The notes under the pieces were generated by a model, which was not told the DNA's origin, made no database searches, and saw only the letters and a program-made list of their open reading frames with translations. 64,000 bases of DNA from positions 4,344,001 to 4,408,000 of the forward strand of contig NZ_JAUCFJ010000002.1 in assembly GCF_030348505.1 (NCBI RefSeq). The letters are read 5' to 3'. The translations under genes were made by a program, and so were the position numbers. Source of the DNA: Lysinibacillus sp. G4S2 (GTDB taxonomy: Bacteria; Bacillota; Bacilli; Bacillales_A; Planococcaceae). Of this stretch, positions 57,215 through 64,000 are shown piece by piece. Each line of letters begins with the position of its first letter. Position 1 is the first letter of the stretch.

Positions 57215-58429
57215 TTATTTTACTTGTACGTTATTTCCATCTAGGGTTGTAGCAGGCTCTTCTTTGATGAAGTAATGAATAATTGGTAAGACTAAGAAAC
57301 TAGCGATTGCACATAATATACCAATTGCTAAGAATGTTTTTTCATTAACTAGAAGCCAAGAAGCACCTGCCGATGCAAACATCATCCCGATATACATTGC
57401 AGAACTGTTCAGTGCCATTACGGTTCCCCTAATCTTCGGACTCAATTCTGATATTAAAGCTGTTAACGATGATTGACCTAAGCCGATAGATGTACTCCAT
57501 AAAACATGCACAATAATTGCGGGTACGACATTTTCCGTTAGTAATGAAAAACTAATAACACCAATAGCAGCAATAACAGCTGCTATAGATACAACGGCTT
57601 TTTTACCGATTTTGTCAGATAGTTTACCACCAATCACATTACCGATAATACTGCCAACACCCGCTAAAAAAATTACTATTCCTATTTTTCCTACACTGTA
57701 ATCAAAATTTTCTTTGTAGTATACACCAATATATGAAAACATCCCTTGTAGTCCGATTGTCCATAAGAACGTAGATAATAATGCAAAAAATACAGATTGA
57801 TTAGTAAATGCTGTCTTAATAGCTGAAACCATTGCAACTGGCACTGATACTGGTATTTGGTTTGTGGCAGGTGTTTTAGGTAGGGCAACTAATGTAATAA
57901 AAGTCACTAAAAGTGCTAGAATTCCTATACCATAAAATGTCCATTGCCAATTTCCAATAGACGTTAAGAATGCTCCAATTGGTACACCTAATACAGTTGA
58001 TCCAACCATTGCCCCCATGATCATACCCATTGCCATTCCGCGCATTTTATATGGTACGTTATCTCCTATCAATGCAAAAATACTTGGCATAACCATAGCA
58101 CCAGATAAACCAGTTAAAGCGCGAAATATCAAAACTGTATTAAAATCTTGTGTCAGTCCAGTACAAAAGGTACCAACTGAAAAAATAAACATTCCAGTTA
58201 CAATCATTTGTTTTCGCCCAATTTTATCTGAAATTGACCCAAACAGTGGTGCTGTTAGTCCATAGAATAAAGCGTAAGAGGTAATGAGCCAACCCCCTTT
58301 TTCAATTGGTGTTGCTGTTGCTTTCGCAATATCAGGAATCAGTGGTGATACTACTAAAGAATCCATCCCAATAAAGAAAGCTAAAATAGCCAGTGTAAAT
58401 AACATAGACTTAATTCCTCTATCATTCAT
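57215..58429 (-). CDS. MFS drug-efflux transporter
   Basis: 404 residues, 12 membrane segments, DHA1-like. Motif A GSISDKIGRKQM between helices 2 and 3, its repeat GGKLSDKIGKKAV in the second half, and FRALTGLSGAMVMP. Exports a hydrophobic compound with H+ antiport. Three palindromic MarR-type sites precede it, and the MarR gene is upstream on the same strand. Confidence 0.87.
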   Translation of the reverse strand: MNDRGIKSMLFTLAILAFFIGMDSLVVSPLIPDIAKATATPIEKGGWLITSYALFYGLTAPLFGSISDKIGRKQMIVTGMFIFSVGTFCTGLTQDFNTVLIFRALTGLSGAMVMPSIFALIGDNVPYKMRGMAMGMIMGAMVGSTVLGVPIGAFLTSIGNWQWTFYGIGILALLVTFITLVALPKTPATNQIPVSVPVAMVSAIKTAFTNQSVFFALLSTFLWTIGLQGMFSYIGVYYKENFDYSVGKIGIVIFLAGVGSIIGNVIGGKLSDKIGKKAVVSIAAVIAAIGVISFSLLTENVVPAIIVHVLWSTSIGLGQSSLTALISELSPKIRGTVMALNSSAMYIGMMFASAGASWLLVNEKTFLAIGILCAIASFLVLPIIHYFIKEEPATTLDGNNVQVK

Positions 58430-58453
58430 ATTAATCTCCCTTTACCCTAAATT

Positions 58454-58535
58454 TTATTTCATATATGAAATAAATAATCAAATTACTTCATATATGAAGT
58501 AATTATTTGAAATATATTTCATATATGAAGTATAT
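58454..58535. promoter_or_regulatory. Three palindromic operators upstream of the MFS gene
   Basis: TTATTTCATATATGAAATAA (58454-58473), TTACTTCATATATGAAGTAA (58483-58502) and ATATTTCATATATGAAGTAT (58514-58533), all sharing TTCATATATGAA, centres about 29 and 31 bases apart. Confidence 0.8.
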
Positions 58536-58557
58536 TTGTAAACAAAAATGTAACTAG

Positions 58558-59007
58558 TTACATTTTTGTTATTCCCTTTTTATGATCTGATAAAAAATGC
58601 TTATAGCCATTGAGCGTTTCTAATAAAGAAATAAATTTTTCTTCATCAAAATAGGAAAAGTTTTCTTTAAGAAATGCTTTGTATTGAATAGCTACTTTTT
58701 CTTTAGTTTCTTTTCCTTTTTCAGTTAAGTATACTAAGGTTTCTCTTTGATCAGATGGATTTTTAGTAGTTTTTACGAAACCGTCTCTTTTCATCCTCTG
58801 AATAATAGTAGTTACATTACTAGGAGCGCATCCAATTTTCTGATTTAGATCAGACATAGAAGCCCTTTCCGTTTCAGATAATATTTGAATTACCCCAAAT
58901 TGGACAGTGCTAATGTTGAACTGTTCTAATTCTGTTTCAAGATTGTTCTGTAATTGATGATACACATCTCTAATAACACTGTATAATTCCCTTGCCTCGA
59001 TTTGCAT
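58558..59007 (-). CDS. MarR-family regulator
   Basis: 149 residues from ATG 59007 with AAAGGGTG upstream; the GTG three codons earlier is within that site. Winged helix: SMSDLNQKIGCAPSNVTTIIQRMKRDGFVKTTKNPSDQRETLVYLTEKG (recognition helix and wing). The C-terminal dimerisation helices follow. It likely represses itself and the MFS gene at the TTCATATATGAA sites. Confidence 0.9.
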   Translation of the reverse strand: MQIEARELYSVIRDVYHQLQNNLETELEQFNISTVQFGVIQILSETERASMSDLNQKIGCAPSNVTTIIQRMKRDGFVKTTKNPSDQRETLVYLTEKGKETKEKVAIQYKAFLKENFSYFDEEKFISLLETLNGYKHFLSDHKKGITKM

Positions 59008-59114
59008 AGAAAACACCCTTTCTTCAGAGAATGAAGTCTATACTAGACAACTTAGATATAAATAACGATCTTTTTATGCCAAATAATACACATGATGATT
59101 TCTCTGAGGTATAA

Positions 59115-59140
59115 AATATATTTCATATATGAAATATATT
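59115..59140. promoter_or_regulatory. Palindromic operator upstream of the MarR gene
   Basis: 26-bp perfect palindrome with core TTTCATATATGAAA, 108 bases before the MarR start; same core as the three sites before the MFS gene. Confidence 0.8.
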
Positions 59141-59307
59141 CTTTGTGCTATAAAATGTCAATTCTTTTAAGCTCAAAAAAGACAATTGGTGCCCTAAGTG
59201 GAATGTATGCAACTGCATACAACAAATGAATTTTTACCACAGAATACTTCAAGTGCATATTTATATAGATATGATCTTCCTTAATCCAACATAGATAGAA
59301 AAAAGAT

Positions 59308-59514
59308 GGCTTATCACCAAAACGTGTGGTTGATTTCCGTTCCGACTGGGCGCTTTCCAGGAGGCGTCCGATGAGCCGCTTCACTCGCGTTGCTCGCTCC
59401 AGGGTCTCATCTGTGACGCTAATCCCCTAGGAGTCGCCCAGCCTCCACTCCAATCAACCAATATACAGTGCATATATTTTTAAAAATGTCACCCACAACT
59501 TTTGGTGATGAGCC
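59308..59514. mobile_element. MITE-like element with perfect 8-bp target duplication
   Basis: 207 bp flanked by AAAAAGAT at 59300-59307 and 59515-59522. Left end GGCTTATCACCAAAACGTGT, right end CACAACTTTTGGTGATGAGCC; subterminal GTTGATTTCCGTTCCGACTG and CTCCACTCCAATCAACC; inner GATGAGCCGCTTCACTCGCG...GGGTCTCATC hairpin. Closely matches the copies at 54323 and 12872. Confidence 0.88.
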
Positions 59515-59561
59515 AAAAAGATCAAACTTTTTTATAAAAACGAAACTTAGATTTACTAATA

Positions 59562-59603
59562 AAGAATCCATTTTGATTAATATTTTTTCAAAATGGATTC
59601 CTT
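59562..59603 (-). terminator. Hairpin after the 59.65 kb deacetylase gene
   Basis: GAATCCATTTTG ... CAAAATGGATTC stem; only a weak T-tract on the minus strand. Confidence 0.55.
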
Positions 59604-59650
59604 ATATTTATCGTATTAGTCAGTGCGGGTCTTCTTCACCCCATTGATTA

Positions 59651-60676
59651 TCAGTCTTCACCAATCGGGCTTTTACGGGACAAATTTTGGCAAAGCTCCG
59701 CTACCTCGTACATCGTATAACTTTGAAAGTTATATTGATTACGTAACTTCTGATAATACTGTAAAAGCTCTTCAAGCATCGCTAAATTTTTTTCCATGTT
59801 CTTGCCAAAATTATGAGGGTGCCACCATAAATGATAAAAAGCTTCTGACGTTGCAGCTGCATGCATTCCCTCTTTAATACGTTTAATCTTTAAGCCTTCA
59901 AAAAATCGTAATGGGCTACAATATGGCCTTAAAAATGCACTTGAACGAATGTTAATAAAGGAATCCTTTTGCATTTCTTCTATCGTTACTAGATGATTTC
60001 CTGTTACATTAACATAAGTATCCAGCCATTTTTTCGCACCTAAGAGCCGACCTTTTTTCGTGAATTTTTGAGGATCATACAAAGGATGTTTTTCATTTCC
60101 TCTATAGCATACAAATCCCACTTCCTGACATGCTGGGAAATATGCTTCATTTACTTGATTACGCGGAAATACAATCGACTTCATTGGATTGATATTGTCT
60201 TCGCAAATCATTGCAGTAGCATGTAAATCTGCACGAAAATCCGCTTCAGTTTGTCCATTTTCTAAACAGTAAAAATGCGAAAATGTATGGCTTCCTATTT
60301 CCTGATGTGGCGTACATTTAATCTTCTCAATTAAGGATTTACCAAAATGTAAGAGATCCTCTTGCTCATTTTCCCCTACTTTTGTAAGTTGTGTATGTGC
60401 TGCATAGCGCATGTTTTTATATTTTACCGGGATACCTCGTAAATAATGAGCCATTTCTGCTTTTGTTTCCGCAAACAATAAACCAACCGTTGCCCAGGTC
60501 GCATGAATGCCATATTGTTCAAACAACCCTAGTATTTTAGGCAATGCTTCACGTACACCGTATAAGTTTTTATTGTATTGTCCGTATTTAAAGACATCGT
60601 GGACACCCCAATTCAGCTCAAAATCTAATGAAATGACAAGTCCCCCACGATTTACTTTGATTGCTACTTCCTCCAT
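59651..60676 (-). CDS. Polysaccharide deacetylase family protein
   Basis: 341 residues. NodB-like: LVISLDFELNWG (D-x-E instead of DD, as in some deacetylases), IGSHTFSHFYC (HxxxH metal ligands), KSIVFPRNQVNE. No signal peptide visible, so cytosolic, or acting on lipid-linked sugar. It overlaps the end of the upstream GNAT-like gene by 13 bases. Last gene of the 59.6-64 kb operon. Confidence 0.8.
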   Translation of the reverse strand: MEEVAIKVNRGGLVISLDFELNWGVHDVFKYGQYNKNLYGVREALPKILGLFEQYGIHATWATVGLLFAETKAEMAHYLRGIPVKYKNMRYAAHTQLTKVGENEQEDLLHFGKSLIEKIKCTPHQEIGSHTFSHFYCLENGQTEADFRADLHATAMICEDNINPMKSIVFPRNQVNEAYFPACQEVGFVCYRGNEKHPLYDPQKFTKKGRLLGAKKWLDTYVNVTGNHLVTIEEMQKDSFINIRSSAFLRPYCSPLRFFEGLKIKRIKEGMHAAATSEAFYHLWWHPHNFGKNMEKNLAMLEELLQYYQKLRNQYNFQSYTMYEVAELCQNLSRKSPIGED

Positions 60677-61410
60677 TTTTGCACGCCCAGTAACAGTGCA
60701 CTTATTTTCGATTGGGTAATGTAGCCGGAATAAACATTAACAACCTGTCCACCGAAGCTCTGCTTAAACTCACGAACATTTTGGTCATCTGTCAGCTTTC
60801 CCATGTCATATAGAGCAAAGCCTTGCTCCTTTAAATGCAATAAATTGTGCCATAGTAAAAAACGATTTGCATAACGAACTGGTCGTTTTAAATGATCTGG
60901 CATCAATTGTGAATGACACGTCGCTACATAATAGGACATCGCTTTTTTAGCGTGTACAATATCGAGTCTATAGCATAATGTTTGTCCACAAATACTCCGA
61001 ATCTCGGACAACCATAGAGCCCCTTTATCTTTTAGGAGCGTAATGGCTTCCATTTGAGATTTACTAATTAGCTCGAGCTTTTTCCTTTTGGCAAAATTAT
61101 TATAAAACTGCTGAAAGGCTCGTAAATTTTCCTCTGATGGTTCTTTATAAATAAAAACTTGATAGGATTCTTTTTGTGCACGACGAAGTATTTTGCGATT
61201 ACTTTCCGAAAGAGCAAGATACAATGTTAACTCACTATCTGTAAGGTGTATATGAACCGTTTCACTTTTAACAAGCTTACGGCTCGGTACAAGTGAATGT
61301 GTATAACCAACAACTTTCTTTGATTTTCTAACATTGGCTGGCTTTTCTGCAAAATAAAAATGCTGCATTGCGATATTCCATCGCTTACTTTTAATGGACA
61401 GAATGAACAT
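60664..61410 (-). CDS. FemAB/GNAT-like acyltransferase
   Basis: 248 residues from ATG 61410 (GTGGGGG upstream). The arrangement LTLYLALSESNRKILRRAQKESYQVFIYKEP, then FAKRKKLELISKSQMEAI, LCYRLDIVHAKKAMSYYVA, and DMGKLTDDQNVREFKQSFGGQVVNVYSGYI fits peptidyl-tRNA-dependent FemAB/lipid II or acetyl-CoA BioF2-type N-acyltransferases of polysaccharide loci. The donor and acceptor are unknown. Confidence 0.65.
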   Translation of the reverse strand: MFILSIKSKRWNIAMQHFYFAEKPANVRKSKKVVGYTHSLVPSRKLVKSETVHIHLTDSELTLYLALSESNRKILRRAQKESYQVFIYKEPSEENLRAFQQFYNNFAKRKKLELISKSQMEAITLLKDKGALWLSEIRSICGQTLCYRLDIVHAKKAMSYYVATCHSQLMPDHLKRPVRYANRFLLWHNLLHLKEQGFALYDMGKLTDDQNVREFKQSFGGQVVNVYSGYITQSKISALLLGVQKWRK

Positions 61411-63064
61411 CGCCCCCACTCTCTGTGTATTTTTCTACATGATTTCGCTCATAACGAGCACATTTAAAATGTTTCATTCGAGAAATACGTTTATAGCCTA
61501 GCTGCAATAATCGTTTACGCTTTCGCCGTTGCCAAAAGCTTGCAGTAACCCAAAGTGTTTGTGCAGGTTTCATTTTTTGGAAAAAAGCTGTTATAATATC
61601 GATATTTTTATAAACATCATAGGTTAAAAAATATGTCTGCTTCGGCAATGCTTCAACAATTTGCAATTCATCTACACGCCAGTTCATAGCATGTAACGCA
61701 AACGCTACCTTATTCTTTTCAGCAAAGGAATCTTTATAAATGGTGTATCCCTTATAAAATAAAGAAATAGTCTCTTCCTCATCAAGTTGCATCGCCTCTT
61801 GTATCGATAACTCCTCAAACAAATCTCCTACAGGTCGATGTGGTGTGACACTATCTGATGGGGATAATTCATACAAATCCACTTGCTTAAAACGAATAAT
61901 TTTTTCTACGAATAGTTGTCCATATTCTAGCCAATCTTTTACTTTCCCATACTTTACTAAGTAACGTAATTGACCGAGCGTATTGCGTTTCCATTCAACG
62001 ATCCGATGATTGCCTTTTAAAATTTCCTTTAGTCTTTCCTTCAGCGTAAAACGACTCGCCAATAGCTTTGCACGCTTCGTTCCACTGCTTACGAGCATAC
62101 GCCTTGTAAAATCAATACTAGAGCGCCAATCGAACTTATAAGGCTCATAGCCAATACTCATATCGAACAATTGATAGTTTTCAGAATAGGTTCGCTTGAT
62201 CGTTTCCTGATTCACTAATCGGCCGGGCCCAAATATATTAAATGTCGGCTCATGCGCCAAGGCGTAAGTGACATAACGTCCACGACAGCAAATTCCGTAG
62301 GTGAAGGCTATCCATTGGTTTTCAAAAACAAGTGCGTCTACCTCGACTTGCAATGCCTCTCCTTTAAGAAGTGTTAAGTGTTCGAAAAAATCCTTTTTCT
62401 TGCCTTTCGTAAAATCACTTGTATCTATTTTTTTTGCCCATCGTCGATCAAATAATCTAAACATTTGCCACAGCTCGTCCTGCGAAGGTCTTTTCCTCAT
62501 TAATGAGCCTAATCTCCGTAGCTTTCGTTCTCTTCTATCTACGCCATGCAATTTTCTACGTTGATTGAAATGATGATGGAAATCTATATCGTGAAAGGCA
62601 AGATACGGTGTTACAACACGAAAAATACTCGGGCGTAACTGCCTTTCAACAAAATATTGTTCGATCACCTTTGTAGACTCTTTGCTTTCCAATAATCCAT
62701 GAAACGAAAATATGACATGTTTATGCTTTTCGATGAGCTGATCAAATACAAAGGTCGTAGCGGGTAACAGCCATTCTTTTTTCGCTACAACACCTGAATA
62801 ATTCGCAATATTTTCTCCCGCAAAGGAATAAATTCTTATCCCCCACCGAAGTTGAACCGTGAATGGGAAAAAGGCAATGATATGACCATCTTCCTCAACA
62901 GCATAGAGCTCAACACGCGCTCTTCGCCCAACAATTTGCCACCAGCTATAAAACCAAGCAAACTCTATAAATGGATTATCATTAACCTCAGCTGCTAAAA
63001 TTTCATCCCAAATATCCTTGTACCACATAAGCTCATCATCTGTTCGAATACGAATTAATTGCAA
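61391..63064 (-). CDS. BioF2/CelD-like acetyltransferase, large
   Basis: About 557 residues. I place the start at the TTG at 63064, six bases after AAGGTG; it begins just after the stop of the upstream gene. The N-terminal 380 residues resemble BioF2/CelD-type GNAT proteins (DNPFIEFAWFYSWWQIVG, ELYAVEEDGHIIAFFPF, RRKLHGVDRRERKLRRLGSL, FTYGICCRGRYVTYALAHEPTFN, GPGRLVNQETIKRTY); the C-terminal 170 residues also look like a separate GNAT-like or unknown domain. Acetylation of an envelope glycan is likely. Overlaps the next gene by about 20 bases. Confidence 0.7.
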   Translation of the reverse strand: MQLIRIRTDDELMWYKDIWDEILAAEVNDNPFIEFAWFYSWWQIVGRRARVELYAVEEDGHIIAFFPFTVQLRWGIRIYSFAGENIANYSGVVAKKEWLLPATTFVFDQLIEKHKHVIFSFHGLLESKESTKVIEQYFVERQLRPSIFRVVTPYLAFHDIDFHHHFNQRRKLHGVDRRERKLRRLGSLMRKRPSQDELWQMFRLFDRRWAKKIDTSDFTKGKKKDFFEHLTLLKGEALQVEVDALVFENQWIAFTYGICCRGRYVTYALAHEPTFNIFGPGRLVNQETIKRTYSENYQLFDMSIGYEPYKFDWRSSIDFTRRMLVSSGTKRAKLLASRFTLKERLKEILKGNHRIVEWKRNTLGQLRYLVKYGKVKDWLEYGQLFVEKIIRFKQVDLYELSPSDSVTPHRPVGDLFEELSIQEAMQLDEEETISLFYKGYTIYKDSFAEKNKVAFALHAMNWRVDELQIVEALPKQTYFLTYDVYKNIDIITAFFQKMKPAQTLWVTASFWQRRKRKRLLQLGYKRISRMKHFKCARYERNHVEKYTESGGDVHSVH

Positions 63065-63065
63065 A

Positions 63066-64000
63066 TTAATCACCTTTCTTTGCCGACTTTGATACAGCCT
63101 GTTCGTAGACAAATAGAGTTTTCTGATACATTGGTAGAAACGTAAAATTCCTTAAAAAGCGGCGTTCACTAGCGTCCCCCATTTGTTGACGCAAATTCTC
63201 ATCCACTAACAATTGTTTGATCCTTTTCTTTAGTAAACCTGAATCATCTCGGTTAATTAAAAATCCATTCTCCTGATCAGAAATTAGCTCATTGACGCCA
63301 CCTACATTTGTGGCGATAATCGGAAGCCCTGCCCGCATTGCTTCAATAATTGAAATCGGTAAGCCCTCCCAATCCGATAGCAAGACAAACAAATGGCTCT
63401 CCTCAAGCGAAGATGTGACATCTAATTGATTGCCCAAAAACGAGACACGATCCGTTAAGCCTTTATTAACAACAAATTTTTCTAAATCAGGACGTAACGA
63501 GCCATCACCAATCAATTGAAGACGCCAAGGAATATCAGAAAGCTCCGCTAAAGCCTCTAACAATAAATCTTGTCTTTTTGGCACTTCAAAGCGAGCAACC
63601 ATGACAATGAGTGGATGCTCCTCTTTCTCTCTATTAGGGGCTACTCGCATTTCTTTTTGCTCGATGCCATTATGAATCGTCAGCATTTTATGAGCAGGCG
63701 CAATTCTTTTCGTTAATGCTAGCTTACGATCATAGTCAGATACCGTAATAATTTTAGCTGTTAACGGCTGAACTGACTTTTCCATTCGACTATACATAAG
63801 CTTTTTCTTATGCGGTACGCCCTCTGTAAAACTCCAGCTATGGGCCGTAAAAACAGTTGGTATGCGTAAAAGACTACCTACCACACGTCCAATTGCGCCC
63901 GCCTTCGATGAATGTGCTGCAATAATATGTGGTTTTACTTTTTTAAATACCGCCCTCAATTGCCAAAAGGTCTGTAAATCTTTTTTTAAATGAATTGCTC
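63066..64000 (-). CDS. Glycosyltransferase family 4 (5' end outside window)
   Basis: The frame stays open from base 64000 down (13 more codons before the first TTG at 63959), so the start lies beyond the window. 311 residues seen: HSSKAGAIGRVVG, VFTAHSWSFTEGV, the GT-B second half VMVARFEVPKRQDLLLEAL, LQLIGDGSLRPDLE, VSFLGNQLDV and FVLLSDWEGLPISIIEAMRAGLPIIATNVGG (the E-x7-E region). Retaining glycosyltransferase, probably cytosolic-membrane side assembly of a glycan. Confidence 0.88.
   Translation of the reverse strand, partial: AIHLKKDLQTFWQLRAVFKKVKPHIIAAHSSKAGAIGRVVGSLLRIPTVFTAHSWSFTEGVPHKKKLMYSRMEKSVQPLTAKIITVSDYDRKLALTKRIAPAHKMLTIHNGIEQKEMRVAPNREKEEHPLIVMVARFEVPKRQDLLLEALAELSDIPWRLQLIGDGSLRPDLEKFVVNKGLTDRVSFLGNQLDVTSSLEESHLFVLLSDWEGLPISIIEAMRAGLPIIATNVGGVNELISDQENGFLINRDDSGLLKKRIKQLLVDENLRQQMGDASERRFLRNFTFLPMYQKTLFVYEQAVSKSAKKGD

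Noticed and set aside
60507..62564. Plus-strand frames inside the 59.6-64 kb operon
   Set aside because: Antisense shadows without ribosome sites.

Overview
The window looks like a chromosomal segment of a spore-forming, low-GC Bacillales bacterium, most likely Lysinibacillus or a close relative. The evidence is gene content and order: blocks matching Bacillus subtilis yutI-yuzD-yutJ-yuzB, yutF-yutE, yutD-lipA, yunB-yunD-yunE-yunF, sufCDSUB, metNPQ and yusE/yusF/gcvH/yusI/fadE/fadA/fadN. It also has a SAM-I riboswitch, a FadR-type operator and sporulation genes (yunB, a SpoIIP-like protein). Genus-level assignment is an inference. No rRNA, tRNA, CRISPR array or transposase gene was seen.

Layout. 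1-7.5 kb: small conserved yut/yuz genes, two HAD phosphatases and lipA. 7.6-12.7 kb: yunB, an HD-GYP protein, yunD, yunE, yunF. 12.8-13.7 kb: a nested repeat element and a GNAT fragment. 13.7-19.0 kb: sufCDSUB. 20.1-21.0 kb: a GltC-type LysR regulator. 22.6-30.1 kb and 33.0-39.5 kb: two blocks of an exopolysaccharide locus. Together they hold two GT2 synthases (one with an N-terminal PilZ domain), polysaccharide deacetylase-like proteins, two membrane or lipoprotein glycosidase-like proteins, a nucleotide-sugar dehydrogenase, a HEAT-repeat protein and a degenerate GGDEF-receiver protein. A dicarboxylate/amino-acid symporter lies between the blocks. 39.9-42.8 kb: metNPQ with its SAM riboswitch. 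42.8-51.4 kb: thioredoxin and Toprim genes, gcvH, yusI and the fadNAE beta-oxidation operon. 51.8-59.0 kb: a thioredoxin, a C39-like protein, an ECF sigma factor with a SpoIIP-like putative anti-sigma partner, a 5'-3' exonuclease, a ureohydrolase and a MarR-MFS pair with palindromic operators. 59.6-64.0 kb: a second envelope/polysaccharide operon (GT4, two acyltransferase-like proteins, a deacetylase), cut by the window edge.

The most unusual feature is the repeat content between genes. (1) A family of about 0.2-0.3 kb palindromic MITE-like elements has about eight copies. Three show perfect 8-bp target-site duplications, and the ends begin GGCTCATCACC. (2) Some copies have expanded internally into tandem arrays of 37, 46-47 or 39 bp units that share a GTGCGAAAGCG core. 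(3) Very large tandem arrays with a 21-bp period (two helical turns) occur at 21.05-22.6 and 30.6-31.4 kb, and a third of unrelated sequence lies at 45.0-45.65 kb. The first two begin next to copies of the gltC 3' end plus terminator, so they form direct repeats around the 22.6-30.1 kb exopolysaccharide block.

How the genes may work together (inference): suf, nfu and lipA supply Fe-S clusters and lipoate. Lipoate is used by GcvH. fadNAE is repressed by FadR. The HD-GYP protein and the PilZ-GT2 point to c-di-GMP control of exopolysaccharide, although the PilZ arginine motif and the receiver aspartate look degenerate.
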